A DNA stretch of 64,000 nucleotides from Tulasnella sp. 424 (GCA_019633425.1 WSUB01000103.1:1-64000), one strand, 5' to 3'; numbered from the stretch's first letter, positions 12,326 through 25,702 are shown. Made by a program: numbers and translations. The notes: generated from the sequence alone by a model not told the origin.

Positions 12326-15300
12326 TCATGATGGACCAGGCGGCGATGGACCCGGAGCTGATATCGAAGGCGCGTCGGACGTTCGTCTTTGTCGTTCTAC
12401 AGCCGCTTGCTCGCGTCGTTCATCCGCGGAGAACAAGCACCTCTTCAAATCCCCTTCTGCAACCGGCTTCGTCAAAACACTGTCGTCAAAATCAGTTTAA
12501 AGGTCAGCAGAAGATGCGTACACCAAGGAGGAACAAGATGGAGGACAGAACGTCATCAACTCCAGCTTCCAAATACTCCTCCTGGTCTTCTTTCAATGCG
12601 TTCGACTTGCTGAGCGCAGAGTGCTCCATCCCTCGGAGATGTACCAGATTCGCTTGTGGTGGATTGCACGGTTGGTGGGGTGATGCCTTCGCCTTCGGAC
12701 AGTTTGAACGCCTCGGTGGTGTCACGGTTGTACGCGAACGACTGCGCGACCATCCACTCAACCTCACAGTATGCTTTGATAGCGCCAACCCAAGTCTAGT
12801 CCCCTTCCCACCTTCGAAACTCCCCAGATCCGTCTGAACATACGGCGAGAACAACTTGGTATCAACCATATCCCGTCTCCGAATACCCACACCGGTGTCC
12901 TCGACCTCAATCCGAATGACAATTTGATCTTGGCAGGGAGACACGCGCGACTCCAACGCCGCCAATCATTCCCCTGTGAGAGGCGGTGCCTCAATGTCAT
13001 GGGAAGCCCGAGGGTCGCGATTTTCAAAGTCGTCGTCGTCGTTTCCGAGGGGAGGGCAATCGTCATCGTCGTCTTCATCGGTACGGGGTTTGATGGGTGT
13101 AGGAGACGAGTCGCCGACTGCTGTGGTCCCATCCTCCACGGCACTGAATCAGGGAATGAGCAACTTGGTCCGAGCCGGGATCTTGCCACCAGTCGGAGTG
13201 AACTTGCAAGCATTGCTAAATGCGCGTGAAAGGCACCTGCACAGCAAGTCATCAGCGCTGAACATATGCCCTGCTCGAGTGAGAGACACCGACCTCGCTA
13301 AATTCGTTATAACCTGCCTCAACCGGTGTTCATCACCCACGATAAGTCCAGCATCCTCATCATCCCCATCCTGAAGCAGCTGGGCGATTCGCTCTTCCGA
13401 CATGCCCTTTGCGCGATACAAGGCCGTCCTCGCCAATGATGTCGATTTGAGAATCAAGTTCCGTGACCAATTCTTGTCCGCGAGCTCGAGCTGCCAATCG
13501 TGCAGGTACGAGAATGCCCTTGACGACTTTATGGAACGTGTACGACTTGGAAACCGACTGGAACCGTCCGGAGGCCACGCGGTTGCTGGAGTAGGACGCC
13601 CGAGAGGCAAAGGTCAGTTAGAACCCTGTCAGGGTGAAAGCAGACCCACGCGCAAGTCCAGGACGTCATCGAGAACCTTGTTCATCATGTTAGAAGTCCC
13701 TCTAGGGCAGTGTACTCAATATCGTCCGGTGCGAAGAATCCAGTAGCCTGCATGTTCTGCACGGCCAGTACGGTTTGTGACAAATTGTCAGCCCTTTCCC
13801 TGCCATCTATAGCAGCCTTGCGATGCGACTCACGAACGGTATTCAACGGCACCCGGACTTCATGGAGAATATAAGCCGATAACCATTTTTTTTCGAATCC
13901 GCAGCTCTACTCTCCCCGACTTGAGCCTTCTGAGTATTAGCCCGGTACTGCACTTTCAACCGATCTCGCATGGTATACAGCCGTCGTTCAGCGGCCTCGC
14001 GGGTGTAATGAATCCAAAGCAAGAACACTGTGTACAAGAGGTAGTTGAGAGAGTTGCGAACTAGGGTGGATTTAGGGAAGAGTAGCATCGACGTCAGAAA
14101 AGGAGTTCACTCGGACACGCGAAATAGGTACGTACTCATTGTCTTCTTGAGCCGAATCCTATCGCAGCGAGTACCGTGAATACAAAAGGCTTGGATGATC
14201 GGAGGATTTGGCAGACACTTACAAAAATACTCCTATGCACTCCTTTGACTTGCAGTCAAAAACCATCCTGCCAAATGACAAAGGTAAATCATAAGGACAC
14301 GGGGTCGGGCTCTAGAGAAGGAGCTTGCTGCTTCCTCTGCCTTGCTGTAGTATCCACATAGTTGAAGTAGTGACAGGACTGAAAATTAAAGGATTGTGGT
14401 CAGCCATGGTGAGGAAAGCGTTGCGAGAGTGCTCAGAGCGTACCATACGCGCACCACGACCAAACCACGAGAGACATGAACAGTTGGTAAATCCTGGGGT
14501 GACTTTTCGGCCAATCGGATACGATCATCACCGGTATTAGGATGACGAAGCAAGGAGATAGCTGATAGGTCGATGGGACGAGGTCATTCAGACGCTAATC
14601 GAAACGGGTTGCCCGATGTAGGTGAGCGCTTACCACTCAATAGAATATTTTGTCCGCAAATATTAGGGATTCTCGTGGAATGAGGATACAAATGAGGACC
14701 TGCGAGATGCCAAAATAATCTCATCAGCAATCCTAATCTCTGGCAAAGGCCCCCTTTCCAATAAACCCTCGCTACTCACCCAGTTGAGCATCAAGACGAG
14801 CGACCCGGTAAGCGAAAGACCTTTCATCTGCTAGCAGATCTTCTTCTTGCACTACCTTTCGGCCGCGGCATCAAAGAACTCGGTGCAGAACCGGTTAAGC
14901 GAGCTCGAAACTCGAAATCGGAGAGCGTTCATAAAAGTAACGAAAGCAATCATCCCACGATGCGGGTGGACGCTGTCGTGATCCGTGCCATGCTTTCCAT
15001 GAGTCCCGCTCGTCCCGTTCTTCTCTGGCGTTCCACCGTGGTCTGAAGGTTGAGTGACGCTCCTCGTCCCACCATCCAGGAAGAACTTGTTGTCCACCAC
15101 GATCTCGTTCACTTCTTCGTCGTCCTGTTTGATCCATCCTTGTCATTCAAAGCGGGCGGTAAACTCTGTTCGTCCTTTCTGTCCGAGGTGCCGTTACTTT
15201 CGGTGATTTCGAGCAAGGATTCGGAGATGTTTGCTCCCAGCTCCCAACCGTTTTTCCTGAAGCGTGACCAGTGAACCCGTACGCCGGTTCCAATAGCTTC

Positions 15301-15593
15301 GTCGGTGAAGGTGGTGGTCTTTTTGTTGGTGTTGGAAGTTGGACTGGGTGAACTGGCGGTGGCACTGCGGTGGCGTCATCCGGTAGCTGTGGCGGGTGGA
15401 TGAAGTTTGACGAGGTCCTTCCTTCTGGAGCGTCTACTGAAAGTATTTCATAAAACAGGCGCTCCGAATACAGTACGTTTTCCGAAGGGTTTGTTTGGAT
15501 GAGGCTGAGTGGATCTGGGGTTGGGGGTTGGGGGAGGTTTCGAGATGGCACGAAGGTCCATGTCCAGAGAAGCGGAACAAACTCACTCTGCAT
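12326..15593 (-). pseudogene. HK-B: hybrid histidine kinase copy with internal deletions
   Basis: Paralog of HK-C with the same domain order but clearly damaged. Near 12601 about 0.8 kb is missing relative to HK-C (equivalent to about 25982-26779), which removes nearly the whole receiver domain including the phospho-acceptor Asp. A second deletion near 12752 (equivalent to about 26935-27110) removes the end of the HATPase domain and the splice site after it. The G2 box reads GTRLGL instead of GTGLGL. The H-box core (LHEVRVPLNT, near 13850) and G1 box (DTGVGIRRRD) remain. Frames also shift around the H-box. It cannot encode a working hybrid kinase; whether it is transcribed is unknown. Confidence 0.88.
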
Positions 15594-18184
15594 CGCGCGT
15601 CCTGATTTGGCTTCTTTGTGGATCCGAAGTTGTCCATCTTCATAGCACCGCGTTCCCTGCGGCCCTCACAGATCGTCAAAAGGTTACGGCCTGGAGCCTA
15701 TGTAAATACGTACAGGTTTTACTATATATGTGCATTGAATTGAATTCGGAGGGGAGGGTCCCAAGTCTAGATCTGCGTCGAAGTTGAGGCACCGAGTGGC
15801 GTCAGAGACTTTTGTTTGGTTCCTGAATCTCAACGTCGACTGCTCCCTCCGCCTCTCGCGTCAAGAAGCTCTCGCCTCCCGTCACCGCCTCTTACATATA
15901 TACCATGCCGCTACCCTCTTGATGCGGCGATCGTACCTTCTCCACCATCTAGGAGGCATCCAGGTCCCATGATTGATGCTCAGCAAGTTCGATCCCATTC
16001 GGTCCCCTCGCGGAGCTGGCCTGCCTTGATCCACCCACAATGACGCAAAAGCACGACTACGGCAACGTCCCGCATCCAGGGACCCGCATGGGCAGATTTA
16101 TAGGAGATTAGGAGGAGGAATCGGTCTGGTGGAAGAAGGATTGGTGCAAGGAGAGCCGTCATGGCGGGAGCATACGAGGTCGACTGCAAGAGATTCGGTC
16201 GTTCTTCCACTCTCGAAATAGAGACCTGCCGAAAGTGGGAGCCATTCGACACGCGGAAAGCTGGTGAGCCCTGTTGCTCTCTGGGACCTGGGTTCAAATG
16301 CAACGTCCGACGTAACTAATAAGCGCATATCATTGACAGCGACATTCCCCAACTACGATTACTAGGAGTGGAAGACTCCTCATTGTGGACGTTGACTGGT
16401 ATTGGAGAGTGGGACGCGGTTGACAGTAAGGGTGGCTGCGTTTGACCGGAGACGTAGGTTGAGCGGTGGAACCGAGGATGGACACAAACGTGGAGGCGTA
16501 CGAGTGGGCGGAGGGTCAATCTCTGGACTGCTACAGACATAATTAAACACGGAGCACCTTATCTCAAAAGGTGCCGGGCTGTGTAATCGACTTGGAAGGA
16601 TCCAACGCCGTTCGTTGTGACGCTGAGTACTCTTCACTCCCATGGACAGAGGTTCCTCTTAATGCGCGTAACGAGTTCGTATGCCGGGGCAAGGACTGTT
16701 TGTTGATAGACGTTGGTTGCTCTGTGGCTGTAGTGGTGTAGATCCTTCCTCAATCGACGTAACGGGGGTGCATGACATCATAAGTATGAGATAGCGACGT
16801 GTCCCAACTGATGGCCCACAGAACACAGAGAGCTCATAAATCGATATGACTGAGGACAACCAACTTGAACGACGATATTGGCAATAGAGAAGGAGATGAC
16901 GTCATAGTACATTTCGTGTGGGGATGAATACCTTCGACGCTGTCTTGTCCCTCCCTCCAAGCGGCGCGCGGAGGCACCATTTCCCCGACTCTCTGGCCAA
17001 GGGGAAGGGAGATCTAGATAATACTTTGTGAACAAATTCAAGCCACCGCGGTACCATTTTAGTTTCAAATTCAGCCACCACCGCTTATCGCGAAATTGTG
17101 TGAGGGTATCAAAATGACACTCAAATTTAGAGAGTCAGCCAATCAACTCGAGATACTGCCCATAATTAGCAACTTACACATGACAATAACCTTAGTATAT
17201 GGAGAATCCATCGTCTTAGAACGGGAGAAGGAAAATAAGGCGCGATAAGCATATTTGTCGATTTGGTATTTGAGACCGGACTACAACAGGAAGCACTCCA
17301 CAACATTATAATTATAAGAAAAGCAGAAGGTGGCTTCAACGTGCGGATGCCGCTGGTACAGAGAGCAAAGACATGAATAGATAGTAGAACTGACATACAC
17401 ACAGATATAGAGTATACAACTTGCAAGGTATACAGCTGGAGGAGCTACAAGGGGGTTGCTCGTCGCTATGATATAGACTTAACAATGAATTGTAAGTGAT
17501 TAGGTCTTTATTACCCCGATCATCCCATCCCCCGCAAAAAGATGCCCTACCAACCTCCGGACGAAGGCATCGAGTTCGCCGGTCGCCGAGACTCTCCTCC
17601 TTCGCTCCCAAACTCGTTAAACGGTGTGAGCCCTATGGATTCCTCGGTAAGAAAGGTGATCTACTGTACAGCTTAGTCATGCTCGGGTTTCGATCCAAAG
17701 AAATGTCTATCAGGGGAGGTTTGTCAAACACACATTATTGGCAAGGAGAGCTTGTCACCACGGACGTTAGATCATTGTGGCACGCGTATGGTTAGCCGAA
17801 TATACTGTATTTTACTTTATGCCGACTGGCTTTGGGTTTGTAAATACCGGTACTTAACTCCTCGCAGCTGGAATCATCGTTCCATCAAGGTCACATCAAC
17901 CGTGGGACGTCGAACTTGAAGCATACGGTGAGCGAAGGACGGAAGGACGCGGAGGTGACGTCAGGGAATCGGGTAATTGCGGGTTCCCCGTGCCTGAACA
18001 ACCCTCCTCTCTGGCTTCGCTTAATCAGAGAGTTGGGGACCTCTTCGAAGCGTCCTCACAGCAGCCAAATGCCCACCTCCCTACATGCGTTCTTTACCTC
18101 GGACAAGCCCTTATTGGACACGGGAGGGGAAGATAATCAGCCGCGGCCCATTCTGTCAGCAACCCAACGATCCGTTCAGAAGCT
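15594..18184. other. Unit-2 specific spacer, no gene recognised
   Basis: This part is longer than its counterpart in unit 1. About 1.1 kb (roughly 15700-16840) has no match in 3700-3930. Short frames here carry no recognisable domain. Blocks near 16840-16950 match 3930-4030. Confidence 0.5.
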
Positions 18185-20274
18185 GGGGCACTGTGTTAGA
18201 ACTCGAGCTAAAACATGCCTTACCCTGCGCATTCCGTTTTTTCGTGGTGACCTAGGACATCATCGAGTGATCGAGCTTAATACGAACGAAATGAGCCTTG
18301 CTGCGGTGTCTTCATCGACACTTGAACTTTGACCAGAAGTTCCTAGTACGACCGGGCAAATCTGGCGGCACCCAACGCTTATGCAATTACCATAGGAGCT
18401 TCAGGTCACGCGTCTCGGGAGAAGTGAGAAAGATAAGAGTGCCTTTCAATCTTGCCGGGAACGTTGACTCTTGTATCCAACCTTGGGCTGCAGCTTTCAT
18501 TGGCAGCGCAGGACGGTCGCATGTCGTGAACTTGGAAGGCTCTTCGTTTCGGAGACCTATTCGACCAGCGCACTTTCAACCCTCGAATTAGGCTCCAGGT
18601 TGTCGTCAAAATACTGGTGAACAGGCGAGGCCCATCGAATGGGGACAGGCGAACTTGCAACGTGTGGTCCCTCAATTGTCTTTGGGGTATAAATTCGCTG
18701 AAAGAGCGCGCTTCCTTCCGACTATGTGGAACTGGGTCAACTCCATCGGTATTAGTGAGGACCCAGCAGGGCTGACACGATATCATTTATCCCCACAGCT
18801 ATGCAGAGTCCGTTGTTCCCGAGCCCCAAAATACGCTTTCCAACGTCTCAAGATAGAACCTCTGATTCAGTCCGCTCTCTCTAGCGAGAGAAAATTACAC
18901 ATCCTTTCCCCATTCTTATTTCTATCTTCAGGGTCGTGAATCCATGGACGGATGGATGGCTTTACCGTATGTAAACAAGGTGCAGGTACTGCCTCCGTGT
19001 TGCCGCGTGCGTTGCTTCCTTCTTGTCGCGTGTAGTGATATATTCACGAGAATATTTCATTGGGTTGATCAAATTTTACACCACTGTTAGTAATCTAGTT
19101 TGAGACTCTCAGTTGATGTTTTGTTGTAGTGAAACGATGAATGTACTCGCCGGGGGTAGGCCGTCACACTCCTACTCAGCCTTCAGGCAACGTTCGAAAA
19201 AGCAACTACAAGTTCCAAGCGACATTCTGCAATCAGGTCTGTACCGCGTTCAAGCAAAATAACTCATTAAATGGCTCGATCCTTTCTTTTTCTTAGTGTT
19301 TCCTTGAGTCATTTTTGAAGTGCGGAGGGGTTGAGTGGCCCTCAAGCAGCCTCAAGGCCCGCGGCCCAATTTGGCTAGTCAACTCATTTTCTCGCTCGAA
19401 AAGGCGCTACTGGTCCGGCATATAGCTGTTCATGGGAAACTATGGTGCGGTGGTTATCGCGTCCTGCCATCGGCTAGGCAGGGCAGCCATAAAGCCTCCA
19501 AGCGCGACGCTGGCTCGAGGTAACATGGGCTCCGTGCCGTGAAGAACAAAAACGCTATATTACTCGAGCGAGTGCCGGGTACAAATATGCCTCTTTAGTC
19601 TTTGCGGGGAGCTTACGCGTCGTGTATTCGAAATTGAGGCATATTCATTTTGGGAATACCAGATCCGGCTCCGTGGTAAGATCCTATGAGCACTGTTCGC
19701 TGCAACACCCTGAGTCGTTGAGAACCTACCGAGGGCTGGCTCACATGGATTAGAATAGGTCGAAGCTTGTGTGACGACGGGTCCGCATGAATGAATCTGA
19801 GCTCTCTTACGCTGTGAGAGGAGCAAAGCCGAACCAAGCAGAGCGTGAACGGCCAAACACCACGTGCACAAGTCGCCACTACCCTCCGAGAAGTCCCTCA
19901 ACTGACTTTCCGGGAGTATGGCCCTTCCTTTTTATGCGAACAGCCTAGCAGGTCTGCCGATGCAGGTGCAGACAGATGGAGGGTCCAAAGCCTCAAGGCC
20001 AACGTTTCTGCTGGAATTCTGCGTCGAAAACACATGGCAGAGGTGTGTCGAAGGTGGGCGGTATCGGCGAAGAGTACTCATAGCCAGTTGCAGACACGAA
20101 TGGCTCAGGTACCTTGCGTTCTTGGCTTTAAAAAGCGCCAGAATATGCTCACTTTTCGTCTGAACCTCAACACACCTCGCCTCTCGCCTCCGTTCCTCAC
20201 AAATTCTTTGGCCCAGAACCCTCTCATTTCACTTTTTCATTGATCATTCTCAGTCGTATAGGGCTTAGCTCGAC
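18185..20274. repeat. Duplicated spacer, second copy
   Basis: Homologous along its length to 4690-6879 in the first unit, with many substitutions and small indels. It includes the TPRK2 promoter block with CACATG at 20031-20036 in place of the CACGTG of the other copies. No coding capacity is conserved between the two copies. Confidence 0.65.
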
Positions 20275-23200
20275 ATGGAGGGCAGCCTTTCAACTCAGTC
20301 CACGAGAACTGAACGCCAAAGCAAGGCAGTAAGTGCTCACCATACACAATGGCGGAAGTAGGTGCTGACATGGGACCTCGAAGCGGGAGATTCTCGACGG
20401 ATTGTTCGAGCACAGAATCGACCCCAGTACAATCAAAATAGCAGACTCCAAACCATGTGCAAAAGGCGGACAAGGGGCCATCGTCGTTGGAACTAGAATC
20501 CTTCCCGAAGAAGTTCAAACATGGATACCTGAACAGTTTCTGAAAAGGTTCCTCGAGATGAAATTAGCGATAAAGCAACTTGAATGGGATCGTAAGGACG
20601 CCAAAGCGTCTGCGAAGTTTTTTAATGTAGGCTTGTCTTCATCCGTTGCCTTCACTGTTCTAATTGCCCCTCACCAGGCTTTCATCAACGAGCTCAGTAT
20701 AATGGCGAGCCTTTTCCATCCCAACATTGTCCAATTTGTCGGTTTTGTCGAAGACATGGAAAAGGGCGACGCTTGGATCGTTTTACCTTGGGAACCGAAC
20801 GGAAACGTTCGAGAGTTTCTTGCGTCAGGCGAGTGGGACATTCCCGAACGTATATCCTTGGTGAGTGTGTGTCGTGCGTGCCATTGTTCAGTGAGCTGAA
20901 CGAATCATCGACTTAGATTCAAGATGTAGCCAATGGAGTGGAGTACCTACACACGAGACAACCTCCGATCTGCCACGGTGATCTCAAGTTGGTGAGTCCA
21001 TTAAGCAGCCGTTCGAGATGCTGTGCACTCATCGACCAGTGTTTCAGTTGAACATCCTGGTCAACCCCTCGTACCACGCAGTTATCACGGATTTTGGGTC
21101 GGCCCGGACCCAAGGAAGCGTTGGCGCAACGACAGAGGACTGTGGCCCGGAGCCACAAAACATCGACGACCTCGTCCGAGAATTGATATCTCCAAAGATC
21201 AAGCTCGACCAATCCACCTTGGAGCTCACTTTAACGGGGGCTGGGTATTCCTTGCGGTGGACAGCCCCTGAGGTGCTGGCCGATGGACCCGGGGCACAGG
21301 ATTTACGCAGTGATATGTGGGCACTCGGCTGGATATGTTGGGAGGTAAGTACGCTATGGACTGGAGGATCTTCACCGCATTTTGCTCACGTATACGACTG
21401 TACTTTAGATCTTCACCGGTAAAATCCCGTTCGAAGAACTCAGAGCCGAGAGCGTGGTTATATCGACAGTTATAAAAGGAAATTTGCCAGCAATCCGGCA
21501 GGAAGTTGACTTATCCCAGGTCATCAGCTTGTGCAGTTTAATAATGGACTGTTGGATGTCCAACCCAGTGAAGAGGATAGATGCTTCCACGTTTCAGCGA
21601 AAGGTTCGCTTCATGGTGAGTACCTTGATTGAGGACTACATCAGCGACTGTTAAACGAGCCGTGTATCAGCCATCCTCGACCCCCTCGGCCGATAGCTCC
21701 AGCGGTGCGAAGGTACGATCCGCAGCGCTGTTGAATGAATTAGGGACGATGTATCAGCTTCAGAGTAATACCGCGCTCGCCGAGTCGCACTATCGGTCGG
21801 CTATCGACGTTGCGACTCAAACGAAGGACGACAGGGCTAAGGCAAACGCGCTGCACGGGCTTGGAGAAGTCTATCGTGCTCAATCGAGAAATCAAGAGGC
21901 GGTGGACGTTCTGGGGGAATCACATGAGATTCAATCCCGCATCGGGAACGACCTGGGCGCGGCGAACGTATTGTTCAGCCTGGGGAGTCTCTATGACGCA
22001 CAGTCGAGGTACCAAGAGGCGAGCAAAGCTTTCATGGAGGCGCACGAGATCCAGTCTCGCATCGGGAACGACCTGGGCTCGGCGGACGCGTTGCTCGGCT
22101 TGGGGAATACCTATCGCGCTCGGTCGAGGTATCGAGAGGCGGAGAAGGCTGTGATGGACGCTCACGAGATCCACTCCCGCATCGGGAACGACATGGGTAC
22201 GGCGAACGTATTTTTCAGCCTGGGGAGTCTCTATCAGGCACAATCGAGGTATCAAGAGGCGAGCAAAGCTTTCATGGAGGCGCACGAGATCCACTCTCGC
22301 ATCGGGAACGACCCGGGTTCGGCGGACGCGTTGCTCGGCTTGGGGAATACCTATCGCGCTTGGTCGAGGTATCGAGAGGCGGAGAAGACTTTCATGGACG
22401 CTCACGAGATCCACTCCCGCATCGGGAATGACCTGGGTGCGGCGAACGCGTTGCTCGGCTTGGGGAATACCTATCGCTCTCGGTCGAGGAATCGAGAGGC
22501 GGAGAAGGCTTTCATGGACGCTCGCGAGATCCACTCCCGCATCGGGAACGACATGGGCGCGGCGAACGCGTTGGACGGTTTGGGAGAGATCTATCGTGCA
22601 CAATCGAAGAATCGAGAGGCGGAGAAGGCTTTCATGGACGCTCACGAGATCCACGCCCGCATAGGGGACCACATGGGTGCGGCGAACGCATTGCTCGGCT
22701 TAGGGAATACCTATCGCATTCGGTCGAGGAATCGAGAGGCGGAGAAGGCTTTCATGGACGCTCACGAGATCTACTCCCGGATCGGGAACGACCGGGGTGC
22801 GGCGAGCGCATTGCAAGGCTTGGGGAATACCTATCGCGCTCACTCGAAGAATCGAGAGGCGGAGAAGGCTTTCATGGATGCTCACGAGATCCACTCCCGC
22901 CTCGGGAACGACCTGGGTGCGGCGAACGCGTTGAACGGTTTGGGAGAGATTTACCGTGCACAATCGAAGAATCCAGAGGCGGAGAACGCTTACATGGAGG
23001 CTCACGAGATCCAATCTCGCATCGGGGACCACATGGGTGCGGCGAACGCATTGCTCGGCTTAGGGTATACCTATCACGCTCAGTCGAGAAATTCCGAGGC
23101 TGAAACCGCTCTCAACGAGGCTCACAAGATCTACTCTCGCATTGGAGACACTCTGGGTACCGGCAATGCATTGCTCGGCTTAGGGAATACCTATCACGCT

Positions 23201-24082
23201 CAGTCGAGAAATTCCGAGGCTGAAACCGCTCTCAACGAGGCCCACAAGATCTACTCTCGCATTGGAGACACTCTGGGTACCGGCAACGCATCACGCAGCC
23301 TCGCAATGCTCTACAGCAACCAGAACAGATACGACGCTGCCGATGCGTGCTACCGCCAAGCAGCTGCGTCTTATGATCCGGCTGACGCGGCTGACAGCAG
23401 AGCCAGAACGCTACTAGCCCTTGGGAAAGACCATCACGCCCAGTGTCGATACTCCGACGCGGAGGAGGTTCTCAGCGAAGCCCTTGCCATATGGATCAGC
23501 ATTGCCGACGAAGAAGGTCAAGCGGATGCTTCGCTACTTTTGGCGCAGATCTTCAAGTCTCAATCACGGCACGACGAAGAAAAAGAGGCCCTCATTCAAG
23601 CTGAAGCTGCATTTGCTCAGATTGGCCGTGATGGATCTCGCGCAGCGACCTTGGATCAGATCGGCAGTATCCACCTCGCGCAGAGCACGTATGACGAAGC
23701 AGAGGAGTGTTACCGCCTCGCTCAAGCGATATTCTCGAGCCTGGACGATGTTCGCGGTGAAGCTACCGAGTTGCTCAGTCTTGGGGTGTTGTATGGTCGC
23801 CAGGATCGACATGACGAGGCGGCGGAGTGCTTCGCTGAAGCGCGCGTCGCCTATGCGAGGGTTGTCGACGAGGAGGGTGAGGCAAATGCCCTCGATGGAC
23901 TGGCAACAGCACACCGTCTTCAAGGCAAATTCGCTGATTCAAGGGTGGCTTGTATGGAAGCTCGGGAAATCTACAGGCAAATGGGCCGGCCAATGAGCGA
24001 GGCGTGTGCAAGGACTTGGAATCTTCTCCCGGGTTTGGAACAACCGATGGGATCGCTTTTGGCAGGTCTATCCCAGTCGTGA
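20275..24082 (+). CDS. TPRK2: protein kinase fused to TPR repeat array
   Basis: Seven exons (20275-20328, 20384-20626, 20678-20860, 20917-20991, 21048-21344, 21409-21615, 21671-24082) give about 1156 residues, with intron positions identical to TPRK1. All kinase motifs are present: GGQGAI, LAIKQ, HGDLKxxN, TDFGSAR, TAPEVL, and the CW..NP..RID signature of the last subdomain. Again HGD replaces HRD. The TPR part has about 19 units, twelve of them in a regular 120-bp array. Compared with TPRK1 it lacks one unit and has a different repeat order, so the arrays have been reshuffled independently. The C-terminus runs 14 residues past the TPRK1 end. It converges on HK-C. Function inferred as for TPRK1: a cytosolic signalling kinase with a TPR sensor or scaffold. 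Confidence 0.88.
21854..23293 (+). repeat. In-frame array of twelve 120-bp TPR units
   Basis: Twelve 120-bp units without indels. Units 2 and 4 (FSLGSLY type) and units 3 and 5 (LGLGNTYRA.SRY type) alternate, showing duplication of a two-unit 240-bp block. Units 11 (23054-23173) and 12 (23174-23293) are almost identical, a very recent single-unit duplication. Confidence 0.93.
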
Positions 24083-25702
24083 CTGCCGCTTGCTCTGTGA
24101 TCAGGTGGGTATCTGTGTTGCGATTGCAACGCGCTGAAGCTCTGCCTCCGAAACTAACGACCTTTGTTTTCCAGGCGATTTCTCCAATTCGTGCGCTTTC
24201 TCTGGCAGTCTCGCGCTCCTCCGTCTCGTTAAAAGTGTTGCACATATGCCCTCTGCATGTTAATGTTCCCCCGATGTCCTTTACCGTTTTCGCATATGTT
24301 TGTCCTTCTATTACTTCTTTTTTGGACTAAAAATGTTTCTTGCCCTCGATAAACTTTTACTTCGGAATGGACGTGCTTCGGTGTTGTTGTCACGTGTGGT
24401 AGACTGGCTGATAAGCGGAGTTGTATCGATGGACGATCGGTCAATGCATTCCCTTAACTCGTGGTGACATCGTCTCTCTGCGGAGATTTCTATTCTTGTC
24501 ATACTTGTCCTTGAGGTACTGGCCAATCACTAGGCTACTGACGGGGCGAGGTGACTGCGTGCTGACGTTCGTGCCTTCGTTTCTTTTTGACGAATCCGTT
24601 CCAAACGTCACCCATATAGTAAAGGAAATGGCCGACTTGCCTTTACAATGGGTTGCTCATATACCTGACCAACCCAACAACCGTCTTCCTGTCTTTGGCC
24701 CATGTCCCCCTTACATCCAGATCCTCCTTCTTGTGTGCTTTGACCTACTGCCTCCCTCAGAATGAGGCTGAGTAGTCCCTTTCTTCCCAAATCCTTCAAC
24801 CAAGGCTTTGACCTGTTCAAGCTTGGAGTTCACTGTGGCTACCTTTCCATCCACTTGCCTTTACAGTGGTTTGCACAAAGTGTTTTTACCCTCGAAAACT
24901 GCGGTGCCCTGGCTCCACCTGCCTAAAGAAGCGCGAGGGGACCCTTTCCGGAAGTGATTAAGTGGCCTCCTACCTAATCAGGCAGGTGGGCCAGGCCAAG
25001 GCGATTTTCGAGGGTGAAAACACTTATGCAAACCACTGTAACTCTCTCCGTCCCCTTGTAAGCGCTGCGGTTTTCTGTCTATCCCTCCCGTATTGCACCT
25101 TCGCTTTTTCCCGCAGCCCGGAAAGAACATGCTTAAGAATTCGTAGTACCTTGAATTGTAGTTAGAGTCTTGCTTATGCCGCGATCCACCTCGCCTGATT
25201 TCGTCCTTGAGACCAGAGCGAAGCGAAGGTCCGGCCTTTGTATATATACTTACTCAGCATGAAGTGATCGCCCGGGGGTTCCTGATCACTGAGCTCTATA
25301 TGGGACGTCAGAGTGGGTGATGTGGGCTTTCATATCCGCCCCCAAATCCCTGTCTTACAGAGCCAATTTGTCTCGTTTACCTCGACACCAGAACTGCATA
25401 AAATGCATAATTAAGGGGAAGAGAAAGGGCACAGGGATCAGCCAATACAACCCATGCAAAACAAAACGAAGAAAGAGGCGAACACGGAGTGAGGAGCAGC
25501 GAGCCAAAAATAGGAGGACTTCTTCTAAACGCCCAAGAAAACAAACCACATTCGTTTGTAATGAAATCCAAGGAACGACAAACGTTAACTCTGGAGAAAG
25601 TAGAAACCGTATATGTATGTAACAGTATAAGTTAAGAAACAAAATAGCCCCTTGTCGAAAAAAAAAAAGAAGAAGAAAAGAGCAACGTGTGGATTTGATG
25701 AA
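24083..25702. other. Intergenic spacer, convergent 3' ends (unit 2)
   Basis: Homologous to 10770-12325. It carries an extra stretch of about 0.3 kb (roughly 24735-25050), absent from unit 1, which contains an inverted-repeat element. Otherwise no gene is seen. Confidence 0.6.
24864..25038. mobile_element. MITE-like element with long terminal inverted repeats
   Basis: The left end CAGTGGTTTGCAC and the right end GCAAACCACTG are inverted copies. The match continues imperfectly for about 60 bp on each side, including ACCCTCGAAAA and TTTTCGAGGGT. A TA dinucleotide flanks both ends (24862-24863 and 25039-25040), as expected for target duplication by Tc1/mariner transposases, whose ends often begin CAGTG. 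It has no coding capacity. The equivalent site in unit 1 (near 11480) is empty. Confidence 0.75.
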
